Source: Sciurus carolinensis
Lineage: Eukaryota > Chordata > Mammalia > Rodentia > Sciuridae
Assembly (NCBI RefSeq): GCF_902686445.1
Contig: NC_062221.1
Coordinates: 34,550,575-34,614,574, forward strand
DNA: 64,000 nucleotides
Direction: 5' to 3'
Below are positions 34,596 to 46,085 of the stretch, piece by piece. Made by a program: the position numbers and the translations under genes. The notes under the pieces were generated by a model that ran no database searches, was not told the DNA's origin, and worked only from the letters and a program-made list of their open reading frames with translations. Within the stretch, counting starts at the first letter, position 1; each line of letters begins with the position of its first letter.

Positions 34596-36863
34596 AGAGC
34601 TCCTATAGAAAACATGAAATTAGAAATGGCAGAACAGATCAAGATAACAACCTTGAAACATGTCACATCCAGAAATGAAGCAATGAAAGAATAACTGACC
34701 AGAGAGAGGTGGTTGACAGAATAAATACTCTAGAACTCTAGATTGAACAGTTTGAGACTTAGACTTGGAATTTGGTTACAGAAGAAAATAAGAACAGAAT
34801 TCCTTGACCCCAAATATATCCCTTGGTGGAGTCTGATGGGATGGCAAACAGAAAGAGAAAGAGGGAGAGGAAAAGCACATTAGTTCATTTCTTTAACAAG
34901 AGCTAGAAAGAAAAGTAGACTGAATTAAAATGCAATAGGAACAGCAGATATAATGGAGGAGATACAGTAAAGCACTTGAACCACAATTGTGGACCAAATG
35001 ACATGCCACAAGCATTTTGTAGAGACCACAGCTAGTCAGCTACTTTAGAAGACATTAAATCAACATGGCTTCTTCCCATCTTTAGATAGCAACAAATAAA
35101 GCCAGAGGGAATACCTTTGAAAAGTGTGACCACAGTAATAAGCATAGAAGAACATTATAGAGGGTTTGCTGTTAGCTGAAAGTTACTGAAAACCCCTTCC
35201 CCTCATCACTGACAAGGGGAGTGGGATGGAGCAGACCTGAAAGATAATCATTCTTGGGGGAGTGTTAGCCCTGACCCAGCACTCAGCATTACTTTCCAGG
35301 GAACCCAGGCAAAGACAGCTTATCAGATATGTTATCTTCATCACAGTGACAAGTAAAACCCCTGTGAACTACACCAACCAGGGGGACATTTCTTACAACT
35401 GATAACAACCCACAGGCTGCACAGTGGCAGATAGGTGTAAAGTGCTTGAATAGCAATGCTATGAGATCACAGTGGAGAGAAGCAGGCTCCAGCAATTCAC
35501 AGTCACAGTCAGTAAAGCACAGATGCAGGTGGACCAAAGATTCTACCACAGTCTAATGAATGGTAGCCCCATAATCTATGTCAGTCTGGGTGGAGGCGTC
35601 TGTGATAAAGATGATCCATTGAAAGCCTATGCCCATAGACAGTGGTTATGAGCAACCACAAGGATCTCTCCAGGGAAGACCTACTGGAAGGTAGTAGATG
35701 CTAGTGATTCACAACCATGAGCAGTGGGAACTCAGAGAGGTTGACTCCATATCCCAGTCATAAGGACAGTATATCATGGTGACCAATATCAGTCAGTGTG
35801 GAGGTTTTTGCACCACAGACCACTTCCAGAGTGCCCTCAATTATAGGCCCCATGCTTGTACATAGCTGCCAGACTCTTTGTCACTTTAAAGAAGGGCTAG
35901 TGGAGGGGAGCAAGTGCACAGTATCCCACAAAATTCCATGTGATAAACCTGAACTCCGCCTACTGCACTCTTGCACCCAATAGAAACAGCCAGCAGATAG
36001 ATTATAGGAACTTCCAAGCATGCAGTCTCAGACTTCTGAACTGAAAAATAAAGAACCAACTGGTGGGAAGTTCTTAGCAACCAGAGGAATGGTTTCTGTG
36101 CCCCAACACTTACAGAAGAGTCCAAACTTGAAGAGTGATGCGCATGCTTCTCAAATCTTGAGGAAATCCAAACCAGGAACACCCAATAAGGTATACACCT
36201 TGTCATATATTACTGTAAATACCTATAATGTCAATTAAAATCTTACATATATTATACTTTATTTTTATTCAATAGTTATTCCTCTAGTATTCAACAGTGT
36301 GCCCTCCACACATTTGATTGTAGTTCTTCTAATGTTTTAATGAATTAACTGGAATCATTCTCTGTATCTTTTCTAACTGAGGTTCACATTTACTCCTCTT
36401 AGTCCCTCTTTTCCCTCTTATATTACCTGCTACTGCCTCAAATACCCACATCCATATATCCACCATTTTCTTCTTTTCTCATTGGTTTACATTATTCTTT
36501 TAAAATATTCTTTTGTTTTTATTTTGCCCATTTTTTCTTTCCTCCCCTAATTTTACTACCTTTAATAACTAATTTATCAACCTAATCTAGAACATTACTG
36601 CAAGTTTATAAGTGGATTACAGGAACTATGGAGAATACTATGAACAAGTTTTTGTTTATCCTAAGATTGATTTATTTGTGACTTATCTCTGAAGTGATTA
36701 TAGTGAAGGGTGTTTAGTGTCTTCTCTCAAAGTGGTATGATACTGGGGACAGCAGAGGACACACATTCAATGAAATTATCAATGCCTGAATATTCCCCAA
36801 GCCTGGATCTTTCAGGAAAAATAAGATAAATAGTAGTTGAATAAAATGTAGACATATAAGAAG
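34596..36863 (+). mobile_element. L1 LINE 5'UTR-like block, plus strand
   Basis: A GC-richer block (about 34870-36200) followed by a pyrimidine-rich stretch (36250-36590) and then an ORF1-like start at 36864. The stretch 34870-36367 is homologous in inverted orientation to 39072-40345, for example CTTTAAAGAAGGGCTAGTGG at 35885 against its diverged counterpart near 39530. The order 5'UTR, ORF1 start, then L1 body supports an L1 5'UTR. An unrelated old repeat carried beside an L1 is the alternative. The left limit is uncertain. Confidence 0.6.
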
Positions 36864-37010
36864 TATGAAAAAGTCAGGAAACAATCCCAAAACATCCCAC
36901 AGTCCACAATACTTCAACAAGTGATTCCATTGGCACCAGAGTGAAGGAAATTTTGGAGAAAAAATTTAGAAAGTTCATAGTTAAAATTTTTATTGAGCTA
37001 AAGAAGACAA
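36864..37010 (+). pseudogene. L1 ORF1 N-terminal remnant
   Basis: From the ATG at 36864 the frame starts MKKSGNNPKTSHSPQY. After a stop it continues with DSIGTRVKEILEKKF and then a lysine-rich stretch. This resembles the basic N-terminus and coiled-coil start of L1 ORF1p, an RNA-binding trimeric protein of the L1 particle. It is cut off at an A-rich junction (37007-37035), after which ORF2 sequence follows directly. It cannot be functional. Confidence 0.55.
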
Positions 37011-37035
37011 AAAAAAAAAAAAGAAAGAAAGAAAT
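37007..37035. repeat. A-rich / GAAA junction tract
   Basis: A run of about 15 A then GAAAGAAAGAAATGAAAG. It separates ORF1-like sequence from ORF2 sequence. It is either the A-tail of a short upstream L1 copy or the scar of an internal deletion. Confidence 0.7.
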
Positions 37036-38763
37036 GAAAGGGATACAAATAGGAAAAAAGGAGTTTGAACTCTCCCTATTTGGCAAATATATGATTCTAT
37101 ATTTAGAAGACCCAAAAACTCCTCCAAAAAACTTCTAGAACTCATAAACAAATTCAGCAAATTAGCAGGATAAAAAATTAATACCCATAAATCAATTGCA
37201 TTCTTATACACTGATGACAAATCTGCTCAAAGAGAGATCAGAAAAACTAGTCCATTCACAATAACCTCAAAAAAAAAAAAATGCTTGGGAATCAATCTAA
37301 CGAAAGAGATGAAATGAAAGACTTCTACAATGAAAACTATAGAACACTAAAGAAAGAAATTGAATAAGACCTTAGAAAATGGAAACACCTCCCATATTCT
37401 TGATTAGGCAAAATTAATTTTGCCAATGGTCATACTAACAAAAGTACTTATAGAGATTTAATGCAATTCCCCTTAAAATTCTAATGACATTCTTCATAGA
37501 ATTAAAAAAGGTGGTCATAAAATTCAATTGGAATAATAAGAGACCCAGAATAGTCAAAGCAAATTTTAGCAAGAAAAGTGATGCAGAAGGCATCACAATA
37601 CCAGACCTTAAATTATAATACAGAATTATGATAACAAAAACAGTATGGTATTGGCACAAAAATAGAATTGAAGATCAATGGAACAGAATATAAGTCAAAG
37701 AAACATACCCACATAAATACAGTTATTTCATACTAGACAAAGATGCCTTAAACACACATTGCAGAAAAGATAGCCTTTTCAACAAATGGCACTAGGAAAA
37801 CTGGAAACCCATATGCAATAAAATGAAATTAAACCTCTATCTGTCACACTGTACAAAACTCAACTCAAAATGGATCAAGGATCTAGGAATTAGACAAGAG
37901 ACCCTGCACCTAATAGAAGAAAAAGTAGGCCCAAATCTTCATCATGTCAGTTTAGGACCAGACTTCCTTAACAAGACTCCCAAAGCACAAGAAATAAAAG
38001 CAGGAATCAATAAATGAGATGACATCAAACTAAAAAGCTTCTTTACAAGAAAGGAAACAATCAAGACTGCAGATTGAAAGAAAATCTTTGCCTCTTGCAC
38101 CTCAGATAGAGTGTTCATCTCCAGGATATACAACGTACTCAAAAACACCAAAAAACACCAAATAACTCTATCAAAAAATGGACTAAGGAACTAAACAGGT
38201 ACTTTATAGAAGAAAAAATACAATTGACCAACAGATATATGAAAAAATGTTCAACATCGTTAGCAATTAAAGAAATGCAAATTAAAGCTATGCTGAGATT
38301 TCATCTCACTCCAGTCAGAATGGCAATTCTCAAGAATACAACTAACAATAAATGCTAGTGAGCATGTGGGGAAAAGTGTTCACTCATACATTTATGGTGG
38401 GACTGCAAATTGGTGCAACCACTATGTAAAGCAGTATGGAGATTCCTCAGAACACTTGGAATGAAACCTCCATCTGACACAGTTATCCCACTCTTTGGCT
38501 TATACCCAAAGGATTTAAAATCAGAATAATATAGTGATGCAGCCCTATCAATGTTTATAGCAGCTCAATTCACAATAACCAAACTATGGAACCAACATAT
38601 GTGCCCTTCAACAGATGATTGGATAAAGAAAATGCAGTATATATACACAATGGATTATTACTCAGCTACAAAGAAAAATGAAATTATGGCATTTGGCAGT
38701 AAATGGATGGAACTGGAGAACATCATAAGTGAAATAAGCCAATCCCCCAAAAACAAAGGTTGA
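37031..38763 (+). pseudogene. L1 ORF2 3' half, broken
   Basis: Sense ORF2 from inside the reverse transcriptase domain to the C-terminus. Open pieces survive: 37823-38017 includes SKWIKDLGIRQETLHLIEEK, and 38551-38763 ends the protein with WIKKMQYIYTMDYYSATKK and ELENIISEIS before the stop at 38761. Family knowledge: ORF2p supplies endonuclease and reverse transcriptase for L1 and for the SINEs here. The endonuclease domain and the first part of the RT are missing, and frameshifts and stops occur between the open pieces. Confidence 0.9.
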
Positions 38764-39071
38764 ATGTTCTCTCTGGTATGTGAATGCTAACCAAGGGAGG
38801 GTAGGGAGGGGAAGTACAGTAGTTCAATGGATTAGACAAAGGGAAATGAGGGGAAGGGAGGGGATGAGAATATGAAAGACATGAAATGGACGTAACTTTC
38901 CTATGTTTATGTATGAAGGCATGACCAGTGTAACTCCACACCATGTTCAACCACAAAAATTGGATCAAAATTTTAATAGGTTGCACTCTGTGTATGCATA
39001 ATTTGTCAAAATACACCCTACTTTCATGTATATATAAAATCAACAAATTTAAAAAAAAGGAAAAAAAAAAA
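38764..39071 (+). mobile_element. L1 3'UTR and A-tail
   Basis: The 3'UTR starts right after the ORF2 stop, includes a G-rich stretch (38790-38870), the GTGTAACTCCACACCATG block, and ends TCAACAAATTTAAAAAAAAG with an interrupted poly(A) to 39071. Immediately downstream is GAATGATTCCAG, which belongs to the inverted 5'UTR-like copy. Confidence 0.9.
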
Positions 39072-40345
39072 GAATGATTCCAGTTAATGTTTTAAAAAAT
39101 TAGAAGAGATACAATTAAATGGGTCAAGGGCACAATGTTGAATGCTAGGAGAACAAGAATGAATCAGTATGAAGATTAATATATGTAACATCAAAATTAA
39201 CATTATAGTTATTTATAGTAATTCATGCAAATTCTCAGAGTCTTCCTTGTTTAGATTCATCAATATTTGCAACCTTTAGAAGGTTCCCATCACTCTTTGG
39301 CTTTAGATCCATCCAGAGGTGCTGAGGCACAGGAGTTATTTATTCCCTTGGTTGCTGTGGACCTCCCACAAGCTGATTCCTGTTTGTCATTCAGCTGCCC
39401 AAGGCTGGTTGCTCAGAGGGTGCTGTGCTGCATGTACTGACTACTGCTGTTACCTCAGCTCAGATTGCAGGCTCAAGGCTGTTGCTCTGACTGCAAAGGG
39501 ATGGATGCTTTGCACCCACTCCCCTCCACAGGGTCTTCTTCAAAGTGGCATAGAGTGTGGTGACTATGTGCAGTATGGAACTGTGGTTACTGGTTATGCA
39601 TGGGTGGTTTGTGGTGTAGAAGCCTCCTTACTGAGTGGAGCAGATTTCCAGGGCACCATCCCTGTGACCACGAAGGAAATTTGTGTTTGAGCTTCTACTG
39701 CCTGCAGTTGTGGCCCGTGGGCTGTGATCCCCTCTGCTGACTGGTTCAGAGCTGCTCTCCTGCTTGTGCCTAAGCTCTCACTGTCCAAGCCATGAATCAC
39801 ATTGTATCTCTTCTAATTTTTTAAAACATTAACTGGAATCATTCTTTTTTTTTTTCTTTTGAATCACAGGTGTGTTCCCTTCTCTGATCAAGCTCCCCAG
39901 GGCTGTTCAGAGTGTGGGTTAGGCCAGCACTTTCTGGGAGTGACCAGCTCTCAGATCTGCTGGATCCCACTTCCCTTTCTGTGGTGAGGAAGAGGAGTTT
40001 CAATAACCTTCAGTTAATAATGATCCCTCTACAAGTTCCTTCTAGACGGATTATGGAGACATACTGCTGCAGTGGAATGCAGTGGTATTCCCTCTGGGTT
40101 TGTTTGTTCCCATCTGAAAGTAGGGAGAAGACATGTTGATTTAATTTCTTCTAGGGAGGCTGGTCACCTGTGAACTCCATAAGATGACCACCATACCCCA
40201 CAAAGCTTCGGAGTCCATAACTTGTCTCATATACAATACTTCTAAAACCTGCTCTAATTCTACCTCTGCTTCATTCTCATTGATATACTTTGACTCAGTA
40301 TAAAGAAACTCAACCCCCTGTTTAAAAAAGTGTATGTGTCCATTC
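39072..40345 (-). mobile_element. L1 5'UTR-like block, inverted copy
   Basis: The minus strand from 40345 down to 39072 is collinear with 34870-36367 on plus. Matching landmarks include AAATTAAATCAACATG (minus, near 40140) with ACATTAAATCAACATGGC (35053), CCCAGAGGGAATACC near 40100 with AGCCAGAGGGAATACC (35101), and ATTAACTGGAATCATTCT at both ends. The copy stops abruptly at the A-tail of the plus-strand L1. The largest open frame in the window (123 codons, plus 39319-39690) lies antisense in this block and is a chance frame. Confidence 0.75.
39801..39859. other. 59-bp inverted duplicate of an L1 tail junction
   Basis: 39801-39856 is the exact reverse complement of about 39061-39115 (the L1 poly(A) end plus 43 bp of flank), and one mismatch further it continues into the tail. 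It is flanked by an 8-bp direct repeat TGAATCAC at 39793-39800 and 39860-39867. It interrupts the otherwise collinear inverted 5'UTR-like block, so it arrived afterwards. Confidence 0.9.
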
Positions 40346-41210
40346 CCCATCCCTGGGTATTTCTTACTGAAACTCCATTCATACATGCATATCTATGTTC
40401 ATTTATAGAAGTGCTTTGCTAAGATATCTTCATATTAGGCAAACTCTTAGCAGCCTAAAACCAGTTTCTCTTTACTAAAAGTGTATTTCCTTTGATCATA
40501 ACAACTTATTATCGCCATTATAAATAAGTAATATCAGAATTTCATAGCTAATAATTACCATTCCACTACAGTACATATTTCAAGGGGACACAGAAAAGAG
40601 GTGACTTTTTCTGATAGCTCTGTATATGTCACATAGTAGGCATTCAATAACAGTTTTCTGTTGCTGGCATTTGTATTGGATCTTAGTGATTAAATGATAG
40701 CAGCTTCAATAGAACTCCTGAAAACTATTAGAATACTATGTGTGTGTACTACCCAATATGGTGTCTAGTTGCCACATCTTGCTCATGAGCACTGAAAGTG
40801 TAGTCAGTTTGAACCAAAAAAATCCAAAACTGATTTTTTTTCTATTTAGTTTAATTAATTTAAAAATAAATTGTGTCATAAAGTTAATAGCTGCTGTATT
40901 TGATAGTGCAGTAAATCTACGTGGGGTCATATGCAATGAGACGAAATAGTTCTTAATTATTGCTGTTTTGCCATGGGATTAATATAATAGAATACAGGCG
41001 TCTTTCCTTATTATGCATACATACACTTTTTAAATAGAAAAAGGAATGATTAGAAAAAGGGAGAGTATGTGCTACATTACCCTAGTGATTTAACCTCTTC
41101 TGATTAAAAACATCACACAAATTAATTCTATGTATTTTTCTTACAATTTAAATGAAACCACAAGGTTTCCTCAACAATTCAGTAAAATAGTTAACCTGAA
41201 GAAAAGGTGA
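40346..41210. other. Unassigned AT-rich DNA
   Basis: Nothing recognisable beyond the end of the L1 5' block. The open frames at 40736-40936 (minus) and 40740-40949 (plus) are complementary chance frames. Confidence 0.5.
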
Positions 41211-41393
41211 TTTTTTTTTTTCTAGTACGGGGGATTGAACTCAGGGACACACAACCACTGAGCCACATCCCTTATTTTGTATTTTATTTAGAGATAGTGC
41301 CTCAATGTTGCTGAGGCTGGCTTTGAACTCGTGATCCTCCTGCCTCAGCCTCTCACCTCAGCCTCCTGAGGCACTGGGAGGTGGCACCTGGTG
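41211..41393 (-). mobile_element. B1-dID (MEN) composite SINE
   Basis: T-rich tail, antisense ID half with GGGGGATTGAACTCAGGGAC at 41229, antisense B1 half with GTGATCCTCCTGCCTCAGCC at 41331. The segment CTCAGCCTC is duplicated near 41346-41366. It ends GGTGGCACCTGG near 41390. Confidence 0.92.
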
Positions 41394-41700
41394 AAAATGT
41401 GACTTTTCAAACACAAGTTTAGCCACATAGGACTTTCTAATAGTTACAAACTGATGAGTTTTACCTTCATTTGTCATTCAAATTATTTCCAACCCTTTCA
41501 AGCAAATTCAAGGCCATCGGATGAATTCTGCCTGTAAGCAAATAAAAACTCCAACTATACTAATAGTATAAGGACATCAGATAAATTCCACCTAGAGAAA
41601 ATATAGAAAATAGAAATTAAATAGAAACTGAGAAATAGAAACTCTACCTATACTATATCTGCTATCTGTACTAGGCATCATTACTCATCACATAATTTTT
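41394..41700. other. Unassigned AT-rich DNA
   Basis: Includes an A-rich stretch with repeated AGAAAATAGAAAT-like words at 41597-41640. No gene. Confidence 0.5.
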
Positions 41701-41956
41701 TTTTTTTTTGGTCTGGGGGATTGAACCCAGGAGTGGTTAACCACTGAGCCACATTCACAGCCCTTTCAATTTTCTTTCTTTCTTTTTTTTTTTTTTTTTT
41801 TTTTTTTGTTGTTGTTGTTTTGAGACAAGGTCTCCCTAAGCTGTTAGGGCCTCATTAATTTGTTGAGGCTGGGTTCAAACTTGCGATTCTCTTGCCTCAA
41901 CCTCCCAAACCTGGGATAACAGGCTTACAGCTATGAGTCACTGTACCAGGCTATTA
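41701..41956 (-). mobile_element. B1-dID (MEN) composite SINE with 11-bp TSD
   Basis: T-run, antisense ID half with GATTGAACCCAGGAGTGG (41719), a long T/C linker (41768-41820, about 24 T then GTTGTTGTTG), antisense B1 half with TGGGATAACAGGC near 41910. ACATAATTTTT at 41690-41700 and 41957-41967 is the TSD. Confidence 0.95.
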
Positions 41957-41967
41957 CATAATTTTTT

Positions 41968-42172
41968 ATGGTACTTCTCACTCTTGATTTTCTAATTTTA
42001 AAACAAACTTCATACTGATTCTATGTCTCCAGGTGAATGACATTTTGAGATGTTTGATGGATTTCTCTGCTGAGAATTCATACTGATTTGGCTTTGTCTA
42101 TCGCTAGAATACACCTTCTAAGATCTGCGTCTGGACTTCAAATGTTAAAACCACAAATAAAAAGCACTCTGA
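41968..42172. other. Unassigned DNA
   Basis: Nothing recognisable. Confidence 0.5.
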
Positions 42173-42362
42173 GCAGCCCAGTAATCCCAGCGGCTTGGGA
42201 GGCTGAGGCAGGATGATCGAAAGTTCAAAGCCAGCCTCAGCAACTTAGCCTTTAAGCAACTTAACATGACCTTGTCTCAAAATTATAAAATAAAAAGGGT
42301 TGGGATGTGGTTAAGAACTCCTAGGTTCAATCCTTGGTAACAAAACAAAACAAAACAAACCA
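42173..42362 (+). mobile_element. B1-dID (MEN) composite SINE, 5'-truncated
   Basis: Starts within the B1 half (CAGTAATCCCAGCGGCTTGG at 42180). The ID half is shortened (GGTTGGGATGTGGTTAAGAA, 42298). B box AGGTTCAATCC near 42323, tail of (AAAAC)n. Confidence 0.9.
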
Positions 42363-43355
42363 CCCCATTATCACCCAAATGTAGAACCTACAGGCCTATC
42401 TCATTTCTACCACTGTACTCTGCTATGGAGTATTTTAAGTGAATCATTAAATATAAATGAAGCCTCATTGTATGTATCATAGCTTCCATTATTTTAGTGT
42501 TGATTCTTTCACTAGAAATAAAGCAATTACTCGAATCTAAATAAATTAATAGGGGTCCTACTTATACCAATTCTAATATTAATAATTAATAGCTATTAAT
42601 TATTTTATATAATAATTAACATTAATATAAATTTTATATTCCATAGTTTATCTAAAAAACAACCAAAGTATATTTGAATAATTATGTCTGTGGCATAATA
42701 ATATCTATATTAACAGGCAAAATGTTTATAGTTCCAGAATGACAAAAAAATGATGTACCAAAATATAATTAAGGTAGATAATTTAAAGTAATTGATCTTA
42801 AAAGCATTACCAGTATCAAGCCAACTAAAGTCACAGGAAGGAATAAAGAAATGGGGGAAATAATTCATACTTTTGATATCCAATATAATGATAACACTGC
42901 CTTAATTTGATTAAACTTAATACAGTATTTAATTCAAAGACTTTAGAATCAAGTCTTCTGGCTATACCACAAGTTAAACCATTAACTAGATGATTTCTGT
43001 AAAGAGGATGATAAATCTACTTTTGTTAGGAATCATATAATAGACCTGTCAAAGTTAAGATCAGGGAAGAGGGTTAATATTAGATCTAATTTTTGGAAAC
43101 TGAAGTGATATTGTCTTCATTGTCCTTATGAAACTGAGAAATTGAGAAGTATGATGAATTAAAGAGAATAATTAAACAAATAAATGGAAAAGTCCAACTT
43201 GAAAATATTCACACGGTCATTATAGAGCTAAGGAAGCAGATTTATTACTACAAAATATCCTAGCAATAATTAAGTGAGCCTTTTTGGTATTAATGAGAGG
43301 ATTAAGGTCTGAGAATTCTCATGCCAAATCCTGGTCTGTGCTTTTCCCTTCCCAG
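42363..43355. other. Unassigned AT-rich DNA
   Basis: No gene is visible. 42560-42650 is a very AT-rich tract built from ATTAAT/AATTAT words. Confidence 0.5.
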
Positions 43356-43615
43356 TGCTATGGTTTGAATGTATCTCTGAAAGTCCATGTGTTGAAACTT
43401 AATCCCCAGGGTAAGAGTGTCGAGATGTGGGACCTTTAGGAAGTGATTAGGACATAAGAACACTGCTCTCATGAATATATTTATGTTGTGAGTTTGTTAC
43501 CTCAGGAGAGGCTTTCTCATCAAAGGAGAAGTTTGGCCTCTTTCCTGTTTCATGCACATATATGTGTGCTCTCTTTCCCCTCCAACTCCCATCATGTGGA
43601 TGATGTAGTATAAGG
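43356..43615 (+). mobile_element. MST-type MaLR LTR, 3'-truncated
   Basis: Sense LTR start TGCTATGGTTTGAATGTATC, then CATGTGTTGAAACTTAATCC, GGGACCTTTAGGAAGTGATT and GAGAAGTTTGGCCTC in the canonical MST order. It ends near 43615 without the usual polyadenylation end, so about the last third is missing. Confidence 0.85.
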
Positions 43616-45212
43616 AATCATAATAAAATCACTCTCCAATTCTATTAAAATGTTTTTCTCATCTGATTAAGTAACCAATGAGTTGGAAAAATTGTAACTT
43701 CTTAATTCATAATCAAAATGGATTTTTATAGTCCCTGTGAATTTGTTGGTCAAGCTATTCTTTACATTATCACAATTCAATAGAAAACATTTTTTAGAAG
43801 GGTTATTATGGAGAAGAGACATGAAAATTTGAAAATATATAGAATTTTCTTTGCATCATTTAAGAGTTCTATATTATAGAATTTATTAATATTTGTCTCT
43901 GTTCCAAATGTACCATGCTGACCTTCTATATTTATTTCCCTGTGATCTGTGGACCACAGAAATCTATTTGGCTTTATTAATAATTTCAAGTTTTTATTTG
44001 CATTTTATTGTTGATGATGTCATGACATTTCATAACAGATTATTTTCTGAGTAAATTTACTGTAATTCTTATTTTATAAATGAGATTCTTACTTAGCAAA
44101 ACTTTAATATATTTTCTGATCAAAAAACAAATGCCACAGAGAAGTTATTGGTAGATGATGAAATATGCATATTGAAATGAAAATAATTATTATGAGTTCC
44201 TTCAGACTTAAATTTATGGTATCAATAAGATTTCAGTATCTGGTAAACAAATAATTCCAATCTTTTATATTTATTCAGTGAAAATATTCTCAGGCTTGCT
44301 GAATTCAGCAGAAAAAAAAGTTAGTATAGTTTTTTTCTTCCTCAGTGAAAAACTCCCAACAAAATAAAATAAAAATTTATTGAGCTTTGCTCATATGCTT
44401 TTGAAATATGCATAAATATAACTCTCTACCATCATTTATCACTGACCTATCCTGGCTTATTTGGGTCTAATAACACTTGGTTTGCTTGCCTTGGCTCTTC
44501 TAACTGATGTTTTCTCCTCACAAATCTTCAGTACTGACTTCTTCACCTTTTCCACAATTTTTATCAAACTTCCCATTCTATTTACAAATATAGTTAATTA
44601 TAATTCCATATTTACACACTTACCCCCTTCCTTATTCTCATTTCTTGTTACCCTGTTCTATTTTATTTTCCTAAAATACTTCTCACTTTTCAACCTAAAA
44701 TATAAGATAAATAAGTTGCAATAATTTTTTTGTTTCAAAGAATGTAAGTTTCATGAAGCATGTATTTGTTCTGTTTGATCATTAATGTATCTTAAATGGC
44801 TAGTGTTTTGAATAGTAGTCACTTAATTATTATATATTAGATGAGTGAAGTTATTATAGAAGATCTTATGGCTAGTTGATATTTTCAATATGTATCATCT
44901 GTTGTGTAAAAAGTGCTGTTATTTGCTGTGCATATATATAATCATATACTTGATAGTCATGAGGAAATATTCAAGTACATCATATAATAAAAGGGAAGAT
45001 GAACATTAAAGAAAAAGACAAGTGACTTGATTATGAAAATATTTTAAGGAAAAGCACTGAAGACTAGGGATTCATGAAAGCTATGGATTGATCTGAGGTA
45101 AGAGGGATGTGTGAAGAGGAGATGATAATCATAGGAAGCTTTATTTAAGTTAACTGGTATTGATTCTGAAGATTTCCATATTTTAAGTACAATGATAAAA
45201 TTAAAATGCCAG
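43616..45212. other. Unassigned AT-rich DNA
   Basis: No gene or named repeat. The plus frame 44461-44724 (87 codons, phenylalanine- and leucine-rich) is typical of chance frames in pyrimidine-rich DNA. Confidence 0.5.
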
Positions 45213-45530
45213 TGTGGTGACATCCTTATTTATCAGAATCAGACTAGGTGGAGCCTCGTGACACAGAGGCCTGACTTCCGGGACCAGGAGATAGGGAAAT
45301 TGTCCCAGATTGTCAGGGGGGTATGTGGCACTGTGGGAGTGGTTCCCTGTCTGCTTCTGCCATAGTCCCCCTTGGAAAATGGCTCCCCTAACTCCATCCT
45401 ATCCTGTTCATCACAGAAGAAGCTCCTCCCATTCTGGGTCCCTTTACTGGTGTATCTTTAAATAAAAGAGTGTTGGGCTACTCCATGTTGTTGTTGTTAG
45501 AGGCCAGAGCTGTTCTGGTCAGACCCGTTA
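45213..45530 (+). mobile_element. ERV LTR, copy B
   Basis: Homologous to the minus-strand LTR at 24785-25072: TGTGGTGACATCCTTATTTA start against TGTGGGAAACTGTCCTTATT, the shared CAGAATCAGACTAG, CAGAGGCCTG and ATGGCTCCCCTAACTCCA blocks, AATAAA at 45461-45466, and GTCAGACCCGTTAC at the end. It has about 30 bp more than copy A. A TTGTTGTTGTTAG insert lies in the U5 part. Confidence 0.8.
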
Positions 45531-45645
45531 CTCCCCCTTCTCATTTAAAAATAGTATTGGCTCTTGGGAGTTTATTGATTACATAAGTTTATGGGTAATT
45601 GATTGATTTATAACCAACATCATCCTCTGGCAGCTAACCCTTTTT
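45531..45645 (+). mobile_element. ERV internal sequence next to LTR copy B
   Basis: Continues collinear with 24784-24675 (minus) beyond the LTR end, through CATCATCCTCTGGCAGCTAA. It ends near 45645. No coding frame is visible. Retaining the same adjoining stretch in both copies means neither is a simple solo LTR. Confidence 0.65.
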
Positions 45646-45654
45646 TCAACCACA

Positions 45655-46085
45655 TACCAGAATACATTAAATGCTTTTATTAAACTTACTTTTTAGAAGA
45701 GTTTTGGTTCATAGCACAAATGAAAGGAAAATACAAAGATGTCCAATACATTCCCAACCCCATTCATGTACAGCTTCCCCCATTAACGATTCATACCAGA
45801 AGGGTATGTATTTTTAAATGATTGTTAAATCCCTTTTTTCAGATCAATATCATTCAAGATCCACAGTTTATATTAGAATTCACTTTTGGGGTTGTCTATT
45901 CTATAAGTTTTGAGAAATGTGTAACATCACCCACCATTGTATTATCAAATGGAGGAGTTTTATTCCTCTAACAATCCTTTGCCTATGGTATATTCTTAAA
46001 CCTTTCACCCCAACACTTAATAACTCCTAATAATTTTATTCTGCACCATTTTATTTTTTTCAGAGTGTCATAAATTTGAAATTCT
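45655..46085 (-). mobile_element. Old L1 (L1M-type) 3'UTR, part 1
   Basis: The plus strand carries the antisense 3'UTR of an old L1: AGAAGAGTTTTGGTTCATAG, CAGCTTCCCCCATTAACGAT, TTCACTTTTGGGGTTGTCTA and CAGAGTGTCATAA in the usual order. It resumes at 46572 after an LTR. Confidence 0.8.

Noticed and set aside
35289..36238. Overlapping open frames on both strands (86, 106, 72 codons)
   Set aside because: Chance frames in the GC-richer L1 5'UTR-like block, not preserved in its inverted homologue.
38551..38763. 70-codon frame with a clearly protein-like sequence
   Set aside because: It is the C-terminal end of a broken L1 ORF2, not a host gene, so it is recorded as a pseudogene.
39319..39690. 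123-codon open frame on the plus strand, the longest in the window
   Set aside because: It lies antisense within an L1 5'UTR-like block that has an inverted homologue at 35-36 kb where the frame is not kept. No domain or conserved composition.
40141..40386. 81-codon minus-strand frame rich in glutamate, which could suggest a small acidic protein
   Set aside because: It lies in the sense strand of the same L1 5'UTR-like repeat. The homologous plus copy at 34.88-35.05 kb does not preserve the frame.
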